The notes below the pieces were generated by a model. The model did no database searches. It saw nothing but the letters and a program-made list of their open reading frames with translations, and was not told where the DNA came from. Shown in pieces: positions 1 through 6,419 of a stretch of DNA of 6,937 bases. Position 1 is the stretch's first letter; each line of letters opens with the position of its first letter. A program made the translations under genes and the position numbers. This DNA is from an uncultured bacterium. GTDB taxonomy: Bacteria; Bacillota; Clostridia; Lachnospirales; Lachnospiraceae. Location of the stretch: the NCBI GenBank assembly GCA_947086625.1, contig CAMTZV010000071.1, positions 1 to 6,937 on the forward strand. Reading direction: 5' to 3'.

Positions 1-45
1 GATGTTGTAAGATTTCCCGTTTGTGGGACGGAATATAGAGTGTAA
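1..45 (+). CDS. possible 3' end of an upstream gene (partial, 14 codons)
   Basis: Frame 1 is open from the window edge and ends at TAA at 43-45, giving the tail DVVRFPVCGTEYRV. The only support is position: a terminator-like hairpin begins at the base after the stop. Fourteen codons are too few to name a family, and an open frame this short occurs often by chance. It could equally be non-coding leader. Confidence 0.22.
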   Translation, partial: DVVRFPVCGTEYRV

Positions 46-72
46 GGGCAAAAAGCCACTGGCTTTTCGTCC
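46..72 (+). terminator. terminator-like hairpin upstream of the sigma factor gene
   Basis: The left arm at 51-57 (AAAAGCC) pairs with 61-67 (GGCTTTT) around the loop ACT, giving seven pairs. After one mismatch (50/68) four more pairs follow, 46-49 with 69-72, one of them G-T. The A-rich left arm and T-rich right arm are typical of terminators that can work in both directions. There is no long T run after the stem, so efficiency is doubtful. It probably insulates the sigma gene from whatever lies to the left, or ends that unit. Confidence 0.4.
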
Positions 73-78
73 GGACAA

Positions 79-98
79 CGGCGCCCCGCCGGGCGCTG
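79..98 (+). other. strong GC-rich hairpin in the leader of the sigma factor gene
   Basis: Bases 79-86 pair with 91-98 around the four-base loop CGCC. That is eight pairs, seven of them G-C and one G-T. No T run follows, so it is not a standard intrinsic terminator. It ends 40 bases before the chosen ATG at 139. If the transcript starts upstream of it, it would be a stable 5' leader structure that could affect mRNA stability or stall polymerase; its role is not known. Confidence 0.4.
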
Positions 99-123
99 CG
101 TAAGCTTGCGGAAAATGATTTTT

Positions 124-131
124 AAGGGGAG
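124..131 (+). promoter_or_regulatory. ribosome binding site that fixes the sigma factor start
   Basis: AAGGGGAG lies seven bases before the ATG at 139. The upstream in-frame candidates, TTG at 106 and ATG at 115, have no comparable purine block, so 139 is the start. Confidence 0.75.
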
Positions 132-138
132 CTGTTTT

Positions 139-690
139 ATGAGGGCAGACGAGACAAATTTTGTGAAACTCATCAGGGAGGGAAAGGAAGCGGGCATGGA
201 GTTCGTCATCGACACGTATGGGCCGCTTCTTGCGTCGATCGTGAAAAAGCGGCTGTATGCGGTCCCGGAGCGGGCAGAGGAATGCATCAACGACGTGTTT
301 CTCGGCATCTGGAAAAACATCGACTGCTTTGACGAGCGAAAGGGCAGCTTTGTAAGCTGGGCGGTGGGTGTGGCGCGTTTAGAGGCGATCGATATGCTGC
401 GCAGGATGCGGCGGGAGCATCAGACCGTCCCGCTGGAGAAGCTTGAAATCGCACAGGAGGACGGCGCGTTTGAAGCGCTGGTCAGCCGTGAGCTCTCGGA
501 AGAGACAGAGGAGATACTTGGATGCTTGAGCGAGAAGGACCAGGAGCTGTTCCGGAGGATTTTTGTGGAGGAGCAGGAGCCGGAGGAGGCGGGGAAGGCG
601 CTCGGGATGACGAGGGATCATGTGTATGTACGGCTTTCGCGTGGGAAGAAAAAGCTGCGTGGGAAATTGAAGGAAAGGAAGCGGGCATGA
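139..690 (+). CDS. ECF-type sigma-70 family RNA polymerase sigma factor
   Basis: This 183-residue protein should bind core RNA polymerase and direct it to a small set of promoters. Region 2 spans about residues 24-92: the stretch NDVFLGIWKNIDCFDERKGS matches the core-binding helix and the start of the -10 recognition segment, followed by FVSWAVGVARLEAIDMLRR. Region 4 spans about 122-176, starting LSEKDQELFRRIF, with the helix-turn-helix EEAGKALGMTRDHVYVRLSR for -35 contact. Sigma regions 1 and 3 are absent and the length is normal for the ECF group. The start at 139 is chosen for its ribosome binding site. The stop overlaps the next gene's ATG (ATGA at 687-690), so the two are translationally coupled. 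This is the usual layout for an ECF sigma and its membrane regulator. The promoters and inducing signal cannot be read from the sequence. Confidence 0.92.
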   Translation: MRADETNFVKLIREGKEAGMEFVIDTYGPLLASIVKKRLYAVPERAEECINDVFLGIWKNIDCFDERKGSFVSWAVGVARLEAIDMLRRMRREHQTVPLEKLEIAQEDGAFEALVSRELSEETEEILGCLSEKDQELFRRIFVEEQEPEEAGKALGMTRDHVYVRLSRGKKKLRGKLKERKRA

Positions 691-1748
691 GTATGGACAG
701 GGAAGCCTATCGGCTGGCAAATGAGATACAGACAGAACTTCATGCGGACGGGGATTTTCTGGCAGAATGCCCTGGCGAGGAAGAAATGAAGCGTTATAAG
801 GGCGAAATATTGGGGAAGATCCGAAGGGAGAAAAAAGGCAGAAGGCTCCGACGTGCCCTGACCGCCGCAGCATGTGCGGCGCTGCTGCTTATTGCAGGAG
901 GCATGATGTTTGGCGAGGAGGTTCACGCAGCGCTTTTGCAGATGAAGTGGAGTATGAGCAGCGCGCTTGGGCTCTCGGATGATCTGGCCAAATACAGCGA
1001 GGTCGTCCGCACATCGGTGACAGATGAGGGCTATGTGCTCACATTGCAGGAGGTGGTTGTCTCGGAGGATGAGGTAACGGTCAACTGTACGTTTGCGCGG
1101 GAGGACGGCGCACAGGTCGGGGGGAACGAGGTTCCATACGGAGAGCTCTACATTGACGGAAAAAAAGCCAATATGAGCAGCGGGGCTCAGGGAGTCGTGA
1201 TGTTGAATGATGAGTCGACGCTTCTTGGCGTGGTCGAAAACTATTATTTGTATCACGAGGCGCAGTTTGACGCTTCAAAGGAGCATACGTTTCGGCTTGT
1301 GTACGGGCAGGCAGGCGCTGAGTACGGCGGGAGCGGAACGTGGGAGTTTGCATTTACGGCAAGCGGCACGGATCTGGCTGCCGATACAAGCCGCATGGCG
1401 CTCGGGCAGACGTTTACGCTGCCGGACGGGGTGCGCCTGACGCTCACGGAGCTTGGCTTCAATGCGTTTGACCAGAGGATCTCGTATGAGCTGGCGGGCG
1501 AAACGAGCTGGCACCCGGTTGTGGAGGCGGAGGATGCCGCCGGAAATAACGTGCAGTTCAACGTTCGTTCATCGTGGACGACATCTGCGGAGAGAGAATC
1601 CGGCTACATGCAAAATAGTAACCGCAGGCTGAGCGACGGGGCGGGAACCGTGACGCTGACGCTGTACGCGGAGCGGGTATGGACGGAAAACGGGAAAGTC
1701 ATGGAGGAGTATGTGCAGATTGGAGAACCGTTTGAGGTGGAGTGGTGA
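687..1748 (+). CDS. DUF4179 domain membrane protein, probable anti-sigma factor or sigma regulator
   Basis: This 353-residue protein has one membrane segment. Residues 1-55 are hydrophilic and end in a strongly basic stretch (KIRREKKGRRLRR, 44-56). The membrane helix follows at about 56-76 (ALTAAACAALLLIAGGMMFG), so the N-terminus should be inside the cell and about 275 residues outside. The membrane-proximal part, about 50-135, fits DUF4179, including the strand pattern SVTDEGYVLTLQEVVVSEDEVTV typical of that family. The C-terminal part (about 238-353, from LGQTFTLPDGVRLTLTELGF) looks like a second all-beta, Ig-like domain. No HxxxCxxC zinc anti-sigma motif is present. DUF4179 proteins are commonly encoded beside ECF sigma factors in Firmicutes, so holding the sigma at the membrane is inferred from context, not shown. 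The frame is open further upstream to 522, inside the sigma gene, but AGGAAAGG at 671-678 and the ATGA overlap point to 687; ATG at 693 is an alternative. Confidence 0.85.
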   Translation: MSMDREAYRLANEIQTELHADGDFLAECPGEEEMKRYKGEILGKIRREKKGRRLRRALTAAACAALLLIAGGMMFGEEVHAALLQMKWSMSSALGLSDDLAKYSEVVRTSVTDEGYVLTLQEVVVSEDEVTVNCTFAREDGAQVGGNEVPYGELYIDGKKANMSSGAQGVVMLNDESTLLGVVENYYLYHEAQFDASKEHTFRLVYGQAGAEYGGSGTWEFAFTASGTDLAADTSRMALGQTFTLPDGVRLTLTELGFNAFDQRISYELAGETSWHPVVEAEDAAGNNVQFNVRSSWTTSAERESGYMQNSNRRLSDGAGTVTLTLYAERVWTENGKVMEEYVQIGEPFEVEW

Positions 1749-1799
1749 GGGAGGGCTGCGGCGGGCATCCTGAAAAAGCGAAGCTTCGAATTGCCTCTG

Positions 1800-2828
1800 T
1801 CAATCGAGGGTATCTGTCGTCTCCACTATCGGAAATGACACCCGCATCTCAAAGCCGTCTCCCCACTCGGATGCGGCGGCGAGCGTCAGGTTTAATGCGT
1901 GGGCGATGCCTTTTGCGAGATAAAGGCCCATACCGGTTGCGTTTCTGCGGTTTTCGGGCAGGCTTCCGGTAAAGCCCTTCTCAAAAATGTAGGGCATGTC
2001 GCAGCTTTTTACGCCGGTTCCGTTGTCGCGGACGCAGAGCACGTCGGCGCTATCCTCGCGGCGGAGCTCAAAATGCAGCGCGGGCGAGCTGCCGCAATAT
2101 TTGATCGAATTGCTGACAAGCTGGCCGAGCAGAAAGCGCAGGCTCCGCCGGTCGGAGCAGACCATCACGTCGTCGAAGGCGCATTCGACCCGAAACTGCT
2201 TTTCCGACAGAAGCGGCGCGTAATCCTCGAGAACCTCCTCAACGCAGGCGCGCAGTGAGAGCTGCTCGAACAGATAGTCCGCCCGCGTGCCTTTTAAGCG
2301 CGCGTAGAAAAGCATCTGGTCGACGGACTCCTGCATACGGCTTCGGATGTAGTCGAGCCGGATGCGCACCGCAGGAGGAAGCGCCTCGCCGTGGTTGTCG
2401 AGCAAAAGGGTGAGCAGCGAAAGAGGTGTCTTTGTCTCGTGTGCCCAGCTCTCCACGTATTCCTCATAGTCCGAAAGCTGTGTGGCGAGCGCGGCGTAGT
2501 CGTCCTGCCTTTCGCGCAGTGCCTTTGCCAGCAGCCGCAACGCCTCCCGCTGGTCGGCGGTCACGGCGTCGAGCAATAGCTGCTCGCGGTAGCGGTCGGG
2601 GCTGTCCAGAAAGTCGAGAAACGCCTGCCGCTTCTTTTTCTCGTGGCGCACGAGCACAAAACAGACCGTCAGAAACAGGAAGCATGTGGCGAGAAAAAAC
2701 GCGCCGGCCAGCGCGGGGAACGCCCGCGCATCGGCGATCCATAAAAGAAGCGCCGCGAAGCCGTCCACGGCGAATAAGAGAAAAAGCCACGGGATGTGGG
2801 AGCGAAGAAACGTTGTGCTATGCTTCAT
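1800..2828 (-). CDS. BceS-type intramembrane-sensing histidine kinase
   Basis: This 342-residue kinase has two membrane helices near the N-terminus, about residues 11-31 and 39-60, joined by only a few residues (ADARAFP). It therefore has no real extracellular sensor domain. The kinase core follows: H-box with phospho-acceptor His130 (SWAHETKTPLSLL), N-box around Asn240 (QLVSNSIKYCG), G1 box DNGTGV (268-273), F-box IFEKGF and G2 box TGMGLYLAKG (from 298). All key residues are present. In the BceS/BraS family such kinases act with a BceAB-type transporter, which is the actual sensor of the peptide; here that transporter is encoded just upstream in the same operon. The gene overlaps the regulator stop by 11 bases. 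Two in-frame ATGs lie close together: 2834 abuts AGGAGG with no spacing, whereas 2828 sits six bases from it, so 2828 is chosen. It ends 51 bases from the converging DUF4179 gene. Confidence 0.92.
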   Translation of the reverse strand: MKHSTTFLRSHIPWLFLLFAVDGFAALLLWIADARAFPALAGAFFLATCFLFLTVCFVLVRHEKKKRQAFLDFLDSPDRYREQLLLDAVTADQREALRLLAKALRERQDDYAALATQLSDYEEYVESWAHETKTPLSLLTLLLDNHGEALPPAVRIRLDYIRSRMQESVDQMLFYARLKGTRADYLFEQLSLRACVEEVLEDYAPLLSEKQFRVECAFDDVMVCSDRRSLRFLLGQLVSNSIKYCGSSPALHFELRREDSADVLCVRDNGTGVKSCDMPYIFEKGFTGSLPENRRNATGMGLYLAKGIAHALNLTLAAASEWGDGFEMRVSFPIVETTDTLD

Positions 2829-3459
2829 TGCCATCCTCCTTTGCGACGAGCCGATAGCCGACGCCGCGCATCGGGACGATCTGCTGTGCCATCCCAAGGC
2901 CGGCCATCGTTTTTTTCATGCGCGTCAGATTGACCTGAAGGGCATTTTCGTCAATGTATTCGGTGGTTCCCCAGAGCGCCAGGCAAAGCTCCTCCTTCGG
3001 GACGGTTTCGCCGCCGTGCAGCAGGAACACTTCGAGTAGTTTCCCCTGATTTTTCGGGAGAAGGACGGAGCGGCCCTGGATGTAGAGCGTGTAGGTCTGG
3101 CGGTCAAGCAGGTAACCCGTGCCCTCGAGCAGGTTTCCACGGCCCTCAAAGCGCTTTAACACGTTTCGGATGCGGGCTAAAAGCCGCTCCCCCCGGCACG
3201 GCTTTGTCAGGTATTCGTCCGCTCTGAGCACGAGGACGGGGACAGAGCTCTGGCGCTTGAGCGTGCGGCAGAGCGAGAAGCCGCTCTCGCCCGGCAGGTT
3301 CAGATCGAGCAGGATGAGGTCGGGCGCGCACGAGAGGAGCTGTCCGGCCACGTCGTCGAATACGGTGATCTCGTCCACGGCATAGCCGGCCTTTTTCAGC
3401 AGATCCGATAGTTCCTCCCGCATAAAGCGTTCATCCTCCACGATTGCGATTCGTTTCAT
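2818..3459 (-). CDS. OmpR/BceR-type response regulator with a shortened receiver domain
   Basis: This 213-residue regulator should be phosphorylated by the adjacent kinase and bind DNA upstream of the transporter promoter. The receiver begins MKRIAIVEDE with acidic residues Glu8 and Asp9, the phospho-acceptor Asp52 (LILLDLNLP) and the conserved Lys86 (YLTKP). The winged-helix DNA-binding domain covers about 112-204, with LPKNQGKLLEVFLLHGGETV, the helix ENALQVNLTRMKK and the closing GVGYRLV. The odd part is at residues 73-83: VPVLVL runs straight into RADEYLTKP. In normal family members about 15 residues lie there, starting with the conserved Ser/Thr at the end of beta-4 and including the alpha-4 helix. 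Total length is short by about the same amount (BceR-type regulators are usually near 225-230 residues). The frame is intact on both sides. Start at 3459 has AAGGAGG, which overlaps the permease stop (TAAGGAGG). Identity of the family is sure; whether it still responds to phosphorylation is not. Confidence 0.92.
   Translation of the reverse strand: MKRIAIVEDERFMREELSDLLKKAGYAVDEITVFDDVAGQLLSCAPDLILLDLNLPGESGFSLCRTLKRQSSVPVLVLRADEYLTKPCRGERLLARIRNVLKRFEGRGNLLEGTGYLLDRQTYTLYIQGRSVLLPKNQGKLLEVFLLHGGETVPKEELCLALWGTTEYIDENALQVNLTRMKKTMAGLGMAQQIVPMRGVGYRLVAKEDGNEA
2835..2842 (-). promoter_or_regulatory. ribosome binding site of the kinase, inside the regulator gene
   Basis: On the minus strand AAAGGAGG is followed by ATGGCAATG. 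The first ATG (2834) touches the Shine-Dalgarno block and the second (2828) has the right six-base spacing. The site lies in the last codons of the response regulator gene, which implies translational coupling. Confidence 0.75.
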
Positions 3460-3469
3460 GAAATCCTCC

Positions 3470-5527
3470 TTACTCTTCCCTTCTTGGCACCATCAGCGAC
3501 AGGAGATAGCGGTCGCTGGAGCGCTTCACGGCAAGAATATACAGATATTCTATCACACACATCACAAAAATCATAGCAGCAGATATCATCATCATCTCGG
3601 AGCGGTTTTCCGCCGCACTGGACGGGAGAAGCCCGGAAAAGAGGGCGCGCACGCCAAAGAGGCTGCTGAAGGCGGCGAGCGCCGACGGGATACCGAAATA
3701 CCAGTTGATCTGCCGCTTCGCCGAGCCGCGCAGCGTCCGGCTGTCCGCGCCCAGGCGGATCAGCGTGCGGTAGCGGCTGTTTGACTTCTGCTGGCTCATG
3801 AGAAACTGCACGCCGATGATGGTGTTTGCAATGATCAGAAAGATGATTGCAAGGTAGATCGTGATGTAGCTTGCGGCGACCATGTAAAAGAGGTGCCGTC
3901 CGATATTTTGCAGATAGCTCTCGTAGGTCAGCCCCGTGGCGTTCAGTTTTTTGTTCATTTCCGCGATGGCGCTCATAAGGCTTGTATCCTCTGTGCCGGA
4001 AAGTACGCCGTCTAAGTAGACGCTGCCTCTGTCTCCGGTGCGGCGCTCGAACACGTCGTCGGGCACGATCAGCGCAAAGGAGAGCGTGATGGAGCGATCC
4101 GTGACAGGGTTTATGGTCTGCACGGTGCCGGTCAGATAGCAGTCGTGTCCGTCGAGCACGGTGCGCGGCCTCGTCTGTAAAATTTCGTTCAGCATTCCGC
4201 TTTTGCTGTCGTTTGTCCACTCGCTGTCCATGTAGACGGCGGCTTCGTCCTCCTGCAGCGATAAGAGCGGCTCCCCTGCCGCGCGCAGAAGCGCATTGTA
4301 GCTCTCCAGCGAGATCAGATACGGACAGGTCGCGTAGGAGAGGTTGTTCAGCAGCACATCTCTGTTCTCGGAGGACGGGAGCGCCTGCAGGGCGGTCATG
4401 ACAGGCTCCATCTGGAATACCGTCTCATAATCCCGGTCAGTCTGGATGTGGCCGATCTTCATCTCGAAAAGGTCTGAGAAGGAAGCGTCAAGCCCGTGCT
4501 CGTGCAGCGTCTCACGGATGCCCGCGATGCCGGAAGCTCTCTCGTCACCCGGAAACGTGTAGTCGAGGACGTGCGGCTGTGAGCTTCCGTAAAAGCGGGC
4601 GATGGCAACACCCGCGCCGAAGCAGCAGAGGGCCGAAAGCATGAGAAGCGAGCAGACGGCGAGCGTGCCGGAGCGCCGGACGACGGTTTCCTGTATCTGG
4701 CGGACGTTAAAAGCATGGAGCCTGCGGTCGCTTCTGCCGTGTGCCGCGACAAGGGAGACGGGAAAGCGCAGCCCGTAAAAAAGAGAGAATGTCCCGAGCA
4801 TCCCAAGCAAAAGGGTAAGCCCCATCACGCCGATGTTCTCCCACGCCCTGCCGCTGATCGCCATCCGGTAAGCGGCGGCAAGGCAGAAAATACCTGCGAG
4901 CATCGCGAGGGCGTAGACGGGGGCCGGAAGCTGCTTTTTTGTGCCGTCCGGGCGTTCGACGAGCAATGCGCCGATTTCCTGCCGGCTGATCGCGCTGCTT
5001 AAGATTAAAAATGCCGCAAATTTGATGAGAAGGAACCCGGCTGCGGTCAACCCTGCCGCCTGCGGCGAAAAGGACATCGTATGGCCGATGATGCCAAGGC
5101 CGACGAGCCGCGCCGTGACAAGGCTGATCAGCTCCGAGAGCAGGAAGGCGGCGGGCAGCCCGATGAGAAGCGCGCCCGCGCTGCCTGCGAGATCTTCGGC
5201 CAGTAGCATGGCAAAGAGCCGTCCCCGGCGCATTCCCATCATCAGATAGACGCCGAACTCGTGCCGGCGCCGTTCGAGCTGGAATTTGCTCGCATAATAG
5301 ATAAGAAAAAACAGGATGAACAGGGCCGCGCCGAACAGCGCGGGGATCAGGCTCAAAAGCTTGTCGACCGCCTGACTCTCCATCGTTGTGAGAAAGAACA
5401 TGACGTCCTGATTCGGCAGTGATAAAATAATGTAAAAGGCGATAATGGAGATCAGAAGGGAGCCGAAAAACAGGCCGTTTTCCTTCCTGCTGCGCCTGCT
5501 GTTGCGGGAAACTAATTTAGAGAACAT
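3470..5527 (-). CDS. BceB-type ABC transporter permease (FtsX domains)
   Basis: This 685-residue integral membrane protein is the permease of a peptide-resistance transporter and probably the peptide sensor for the kinase. About ten membrane helices can be seen. The first is at residues 19-37. The next four-helix block contains the FtsX-type pattern FQLERRRHEFGVYLMMGMRRGRL split between helix and cytoplasmic loop. Helices 7 and 8 (about 287-311 and 549-576) flank a large extracellular domain of about 235 residues, the hallmark of BceB proteins and the expected peptide/lipid-complex recognition part. Two more helices close the protein before the basic tail. The length is normal for the family. 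A GTG start at 5539 is ruled out because it lies inside the Shine-Dalgarno sequence; the ATG at 5527 is used. It overlaps the ATPase gene by 11 bases and ends 10 bases before the regulator gene. Substrates in this family include bacitracin, lantibiotics and defensin-like peptides; which one applies here cannot be told. Confidence 0.93.
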   Translation of the reverse strand: MFSKLVSRNSRRSRKENGLFFGSLLISIIAFYIILSLPNQDVMFFLTTMESQAVDKLLSLIPALFGAALFILFFLIYYASKFQLERRRHEFGVYLMMGMRRGRLFAMLLAEDLAGSAGALLIGLPAAFLLSELISLVTARLVGLGIIGHTMSFSPQAAGLTAAGFLLIKFAAFLILSSAISRQEIGALLVERPDGTKKQLPAPVYALAMLAGIFCLAAAYRMAISGRAWENIGVMGLTLLLGMLGTFSLFYGLRFPVSLVAAHGRSDRRLHAFNVRQIQETVVRRSGTLAVCSLLMLSALCCFGAGVAIARFYGSSQPHVLDYTFPGDERASGIAGIRETLHEHGLDASFSDLFEMKIGHIQTDRDYETVFQMEPVMTALQALPSSENRDVLLNNLSYATCPYLISLESYNALLRAAGEPLLSLQEDEAAVYMDSEWTNDSKSGMLNEILQTRPRTVLDGHDCYLTGTVQTINPVTDRSITLSFALIVPDDVFERRTGDRGSVYLDGVLSGTEDTSLMSAIAEMNKKLNATGLTYESYLQNIGRHLFYMVAASYITIYLAIIFLIIANTIIGVQFLMSQQKSNSRYRTLIRLGADSRTLRGSAKRQINWYFGIPSALAAFSSLFGVRALFSGLLPSSAAENRSEMMMISAAMIFVMCVIEYLYILAVKRSSDRYLLSLMVPRREE

Positions 5528-6314
5528 TTGCGCTGCCACCTCCTAACTGTGCCATGACCTTTAAGATGCGCCCGTAAAACTGCTGGCCGGATTCGTCGGG
5601 GTAATCCCGGCGCAGCTCGTGGAAGATCACGCCGTCCTGAATAAACAGGATGCGCCTGCAATAGCTCGCCGCGTTGGTATCGTGCGTTACCATGAGGATG
5701 GTCGCGCCCGCGTCGCGGTTTAAGCCCGCGAGCTTTTCCATCAGAAGCTTTGCGTTTCGGGAGTCGAGCGCGCCGGTCGGCTCGTCGGCAAGGATGACGT
5801 CGGGGCTTAAGATGAGCGCCCTTGCGGCCGCCACCCGCTGCTTCTGTCCGCCGGACATCTGGGCGGGAAACTTGTCTAAAACCTCGTGGATTTCAAGGTA
5901 TGCGGCGAGCTGCGAGAGCCGCTTATCCCCCTCGCGCTCACGGACGCCGTGGAGCGAGAGCGGCAGCAGGATGTTTTCACGCGCGGTCAGATTGTCGAGC
6001 AGCTCGAAGTTCTGAAACAGGTAGCCGATCTTCTTTCCGCGGTATGCGGCGAGCGCCGCGCCTTTTAGCGTTTGCAGCTTCTGACCGCCTATGGCGATGC
6101 TGCCGCTGCTCGGCGCGATGACGGACGCGATGCAATTTAAAAGTGTGGACTTGCCCGAGCCGCTGCTGCCCATGATGCCTAAAAATTCGCCGGGCATGAC
6201 CTGAAAGGTGATGCCGTCGAGTGCCTTTGTCTGGCTGGCGCTTTTGCCGTAATATTTTTTCAGCGCGTCGATCGCCAGAATCGGTTCCGTTAAAGCTGTA
6301 TCCGTATGATTCAT
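5517..6314 (-). CDS. BceA-type ABC transporter ATP-binding protein
   Basis: This 265-residue ATPase powers the permease encoded next to it; both act at the cytoplasmic membrane. All motifs are present in order: Walker A GSSGSGKST (49-57), Q-loop Gln101 (YLFQNFELLDNLT), signature MSGGQKQR (153-160, Met in place of the usual Leu), Walker B VILADEPT (173-180), D-loop GALDS and switch His211 (MVTHDTN). The sequence matches the MacB/LolD/BceA subfamily, and the FtsX-type partner and neighbouring two-component genes place it in the BceA group. The start at 6314 is set by AGAAGGAGG seven bases upstream; the frame is open further to 6371 but that region contains the promoter. It is the first gene of a four-gene operon and overlaps the permease by 11 bases. 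Confidence 0.95.
   Translation of the reverse strand: MNHTDTALTEPILAIDALKKYYGKSASQTKALDGITFQVMPGEFLGIMGSSGSGKSTLLNCIASVIAPSSGSIAIGGQKLQTLKGAALAAYRGKKIGYLFQNFELLDNLTARENILLPLSLHGVREREGDKRLSQLAAYLEIHEVLDKFPAQMSGGQKQRVAAARALILSPDVILADEPTGALDSRNAKLLMEKLAGLNRDAGATILMVTHDTNAASYCRRILFIQDGVIFHELRRDYPDESGQQFYGRILKVMAQLGGGSANVL
5537..5544 (-). promoter_or_regulatory. ribosome binding site of the permease, inside the ATPase gene
   Basis: AGGAGGTG on the minus strand lies nine bases before the ATG at 5527 and is encoded within the Leu-Gly-Gly-Gly codons near the end of the ATPase. It overlaps the in-frame GTG at 5539, which excludes that codon as a start. Confidence 0.75.
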
Positions 6315-6341
6315 AATGCTTCCTCCTTCTGTTGTGCCCTT

Positions 6342-6370
6342 ATCATAGCACAGCCGCGGCGTGAAAAACA
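6342..6370 (-). promoter_or_regulatory. promoter of the transporter/two-component operon
   Basis: On the minus strand an extended -10, TGCTATGAT, has its hexamer TATGAT at 6342-6347 (five of six to consensus). The -35 position, 17 bases upstream at 6365-6370, reads TGTTTT and matches consensus poorly. A weak -35 with a good -10 is what an activator-dependent promoter looks like. The predicted start is the A at about 6335, giving a leader of about 21 bases with a strong ribosome binding site. No other promoter was seen between the four genes. Confidence 0.6.
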
Positions 6371-6396
6371 CTTACAGCTCGTGTAAGGCTTTTACA
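6371..6396. promoter_or_regulatory. probable response regulator operator (TTACA/TGTAA inverted repeats)
   Basis: CTTACA (6371-6376) and TGTAAG (6382-6387) form a perfect six-base inverted repeat with a five-base spacer. A third half-site, TTACA (6392-6396), follows at the same spacing, 20 bases from the first copy, so two half-sites lie on the same face of the helix. BceR-type regulators are known to bind TnACA/TGTnA inverted repeats close to the -35 of their target transporter genes. Here the repeat abuts the weak -35 of the transporter promoter. Binding by the regulator encoded in this operon is inferred. Confidence 0.6.
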
Positions 6397-6419
6397 ACAG
6401 AAAAGTGCCGGTTTATGAC
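6391..6419 (+). promoter_or_regulatory. possible divergent promoter for the FlxA-like gene
   Basis: TTTACA (6391-6396, five of six to the -35 consensus) is followed after 17 bases by TATGAC (6414-6419, four of six to the -10 consensus). Transcription would start near 6426, leaving a leader of about 65 bases. The -35 overlaps the third TTACA half-site of the putative operator, so a regulator bound there could affect both directions. Confidence 0.35.

Larger units (their letters stand above)
6327..6402. repeat. 9-bp inverted repeat flanking the transporter promoter
   Basis: TTCTGTTGT at 6327-6335 is the exact reverse complement of ACAACAGAA at 6394-6402. The pair encloses the promoter and the TTACA/TGTAA repeats. 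The left arm lies at the predicted transcript start and touches the ribosome binding site of the ATPase gene. The arms are 58 bases apart. It may be chance or a second pair of protein-binding sites. Confidence 0.35.

Noticed and set aside
6..46. Two TGTAAG copies (6-11 and 41-46) as operator half-sites like those at 6382
   Set aside because: A hexamer is expected several times in a window of this size; no TTACA partner is nearby and there is no link to the transporter operon.
75..103. ECF-type autoregulatory promoter (AAC at 77-79 and CGT at 99-101)
   Set aside because: The gap of 19 bases is longer than the usual 16-17 and the G-C hairpin fills the spacer; too weak to call.
379..1256. Minus-strand open frames opposite the sigma and DUF4179 genes
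   Set aside because: They are antisense shadows of clearly coding sequence, with no motif or ribosome binding site.
1749..1799. Possible bidirectional terminator between the converging DUF4179 and kinase genes
   Set aside because: The palindrome CGAAGCTTCG (1779-1788) next to a run of five A (T on the minus strand) is suggestive, but it can form only three pairs around a four-base loop. No convincing stem was found.
3456..4220. Minus-strand open frame of 254 codons
   Set aside because: It is another reading frame of the permease gene; it is rich in Arg/His and has no membrane helices or motifs.
6384..6414. Flagellar sigma-28 promoter for the FlxA-like gene
   Set aside because: GCCGGTTTA resembles the GCCGATAA -10, but no TAAA lies at the required spacing upstream.
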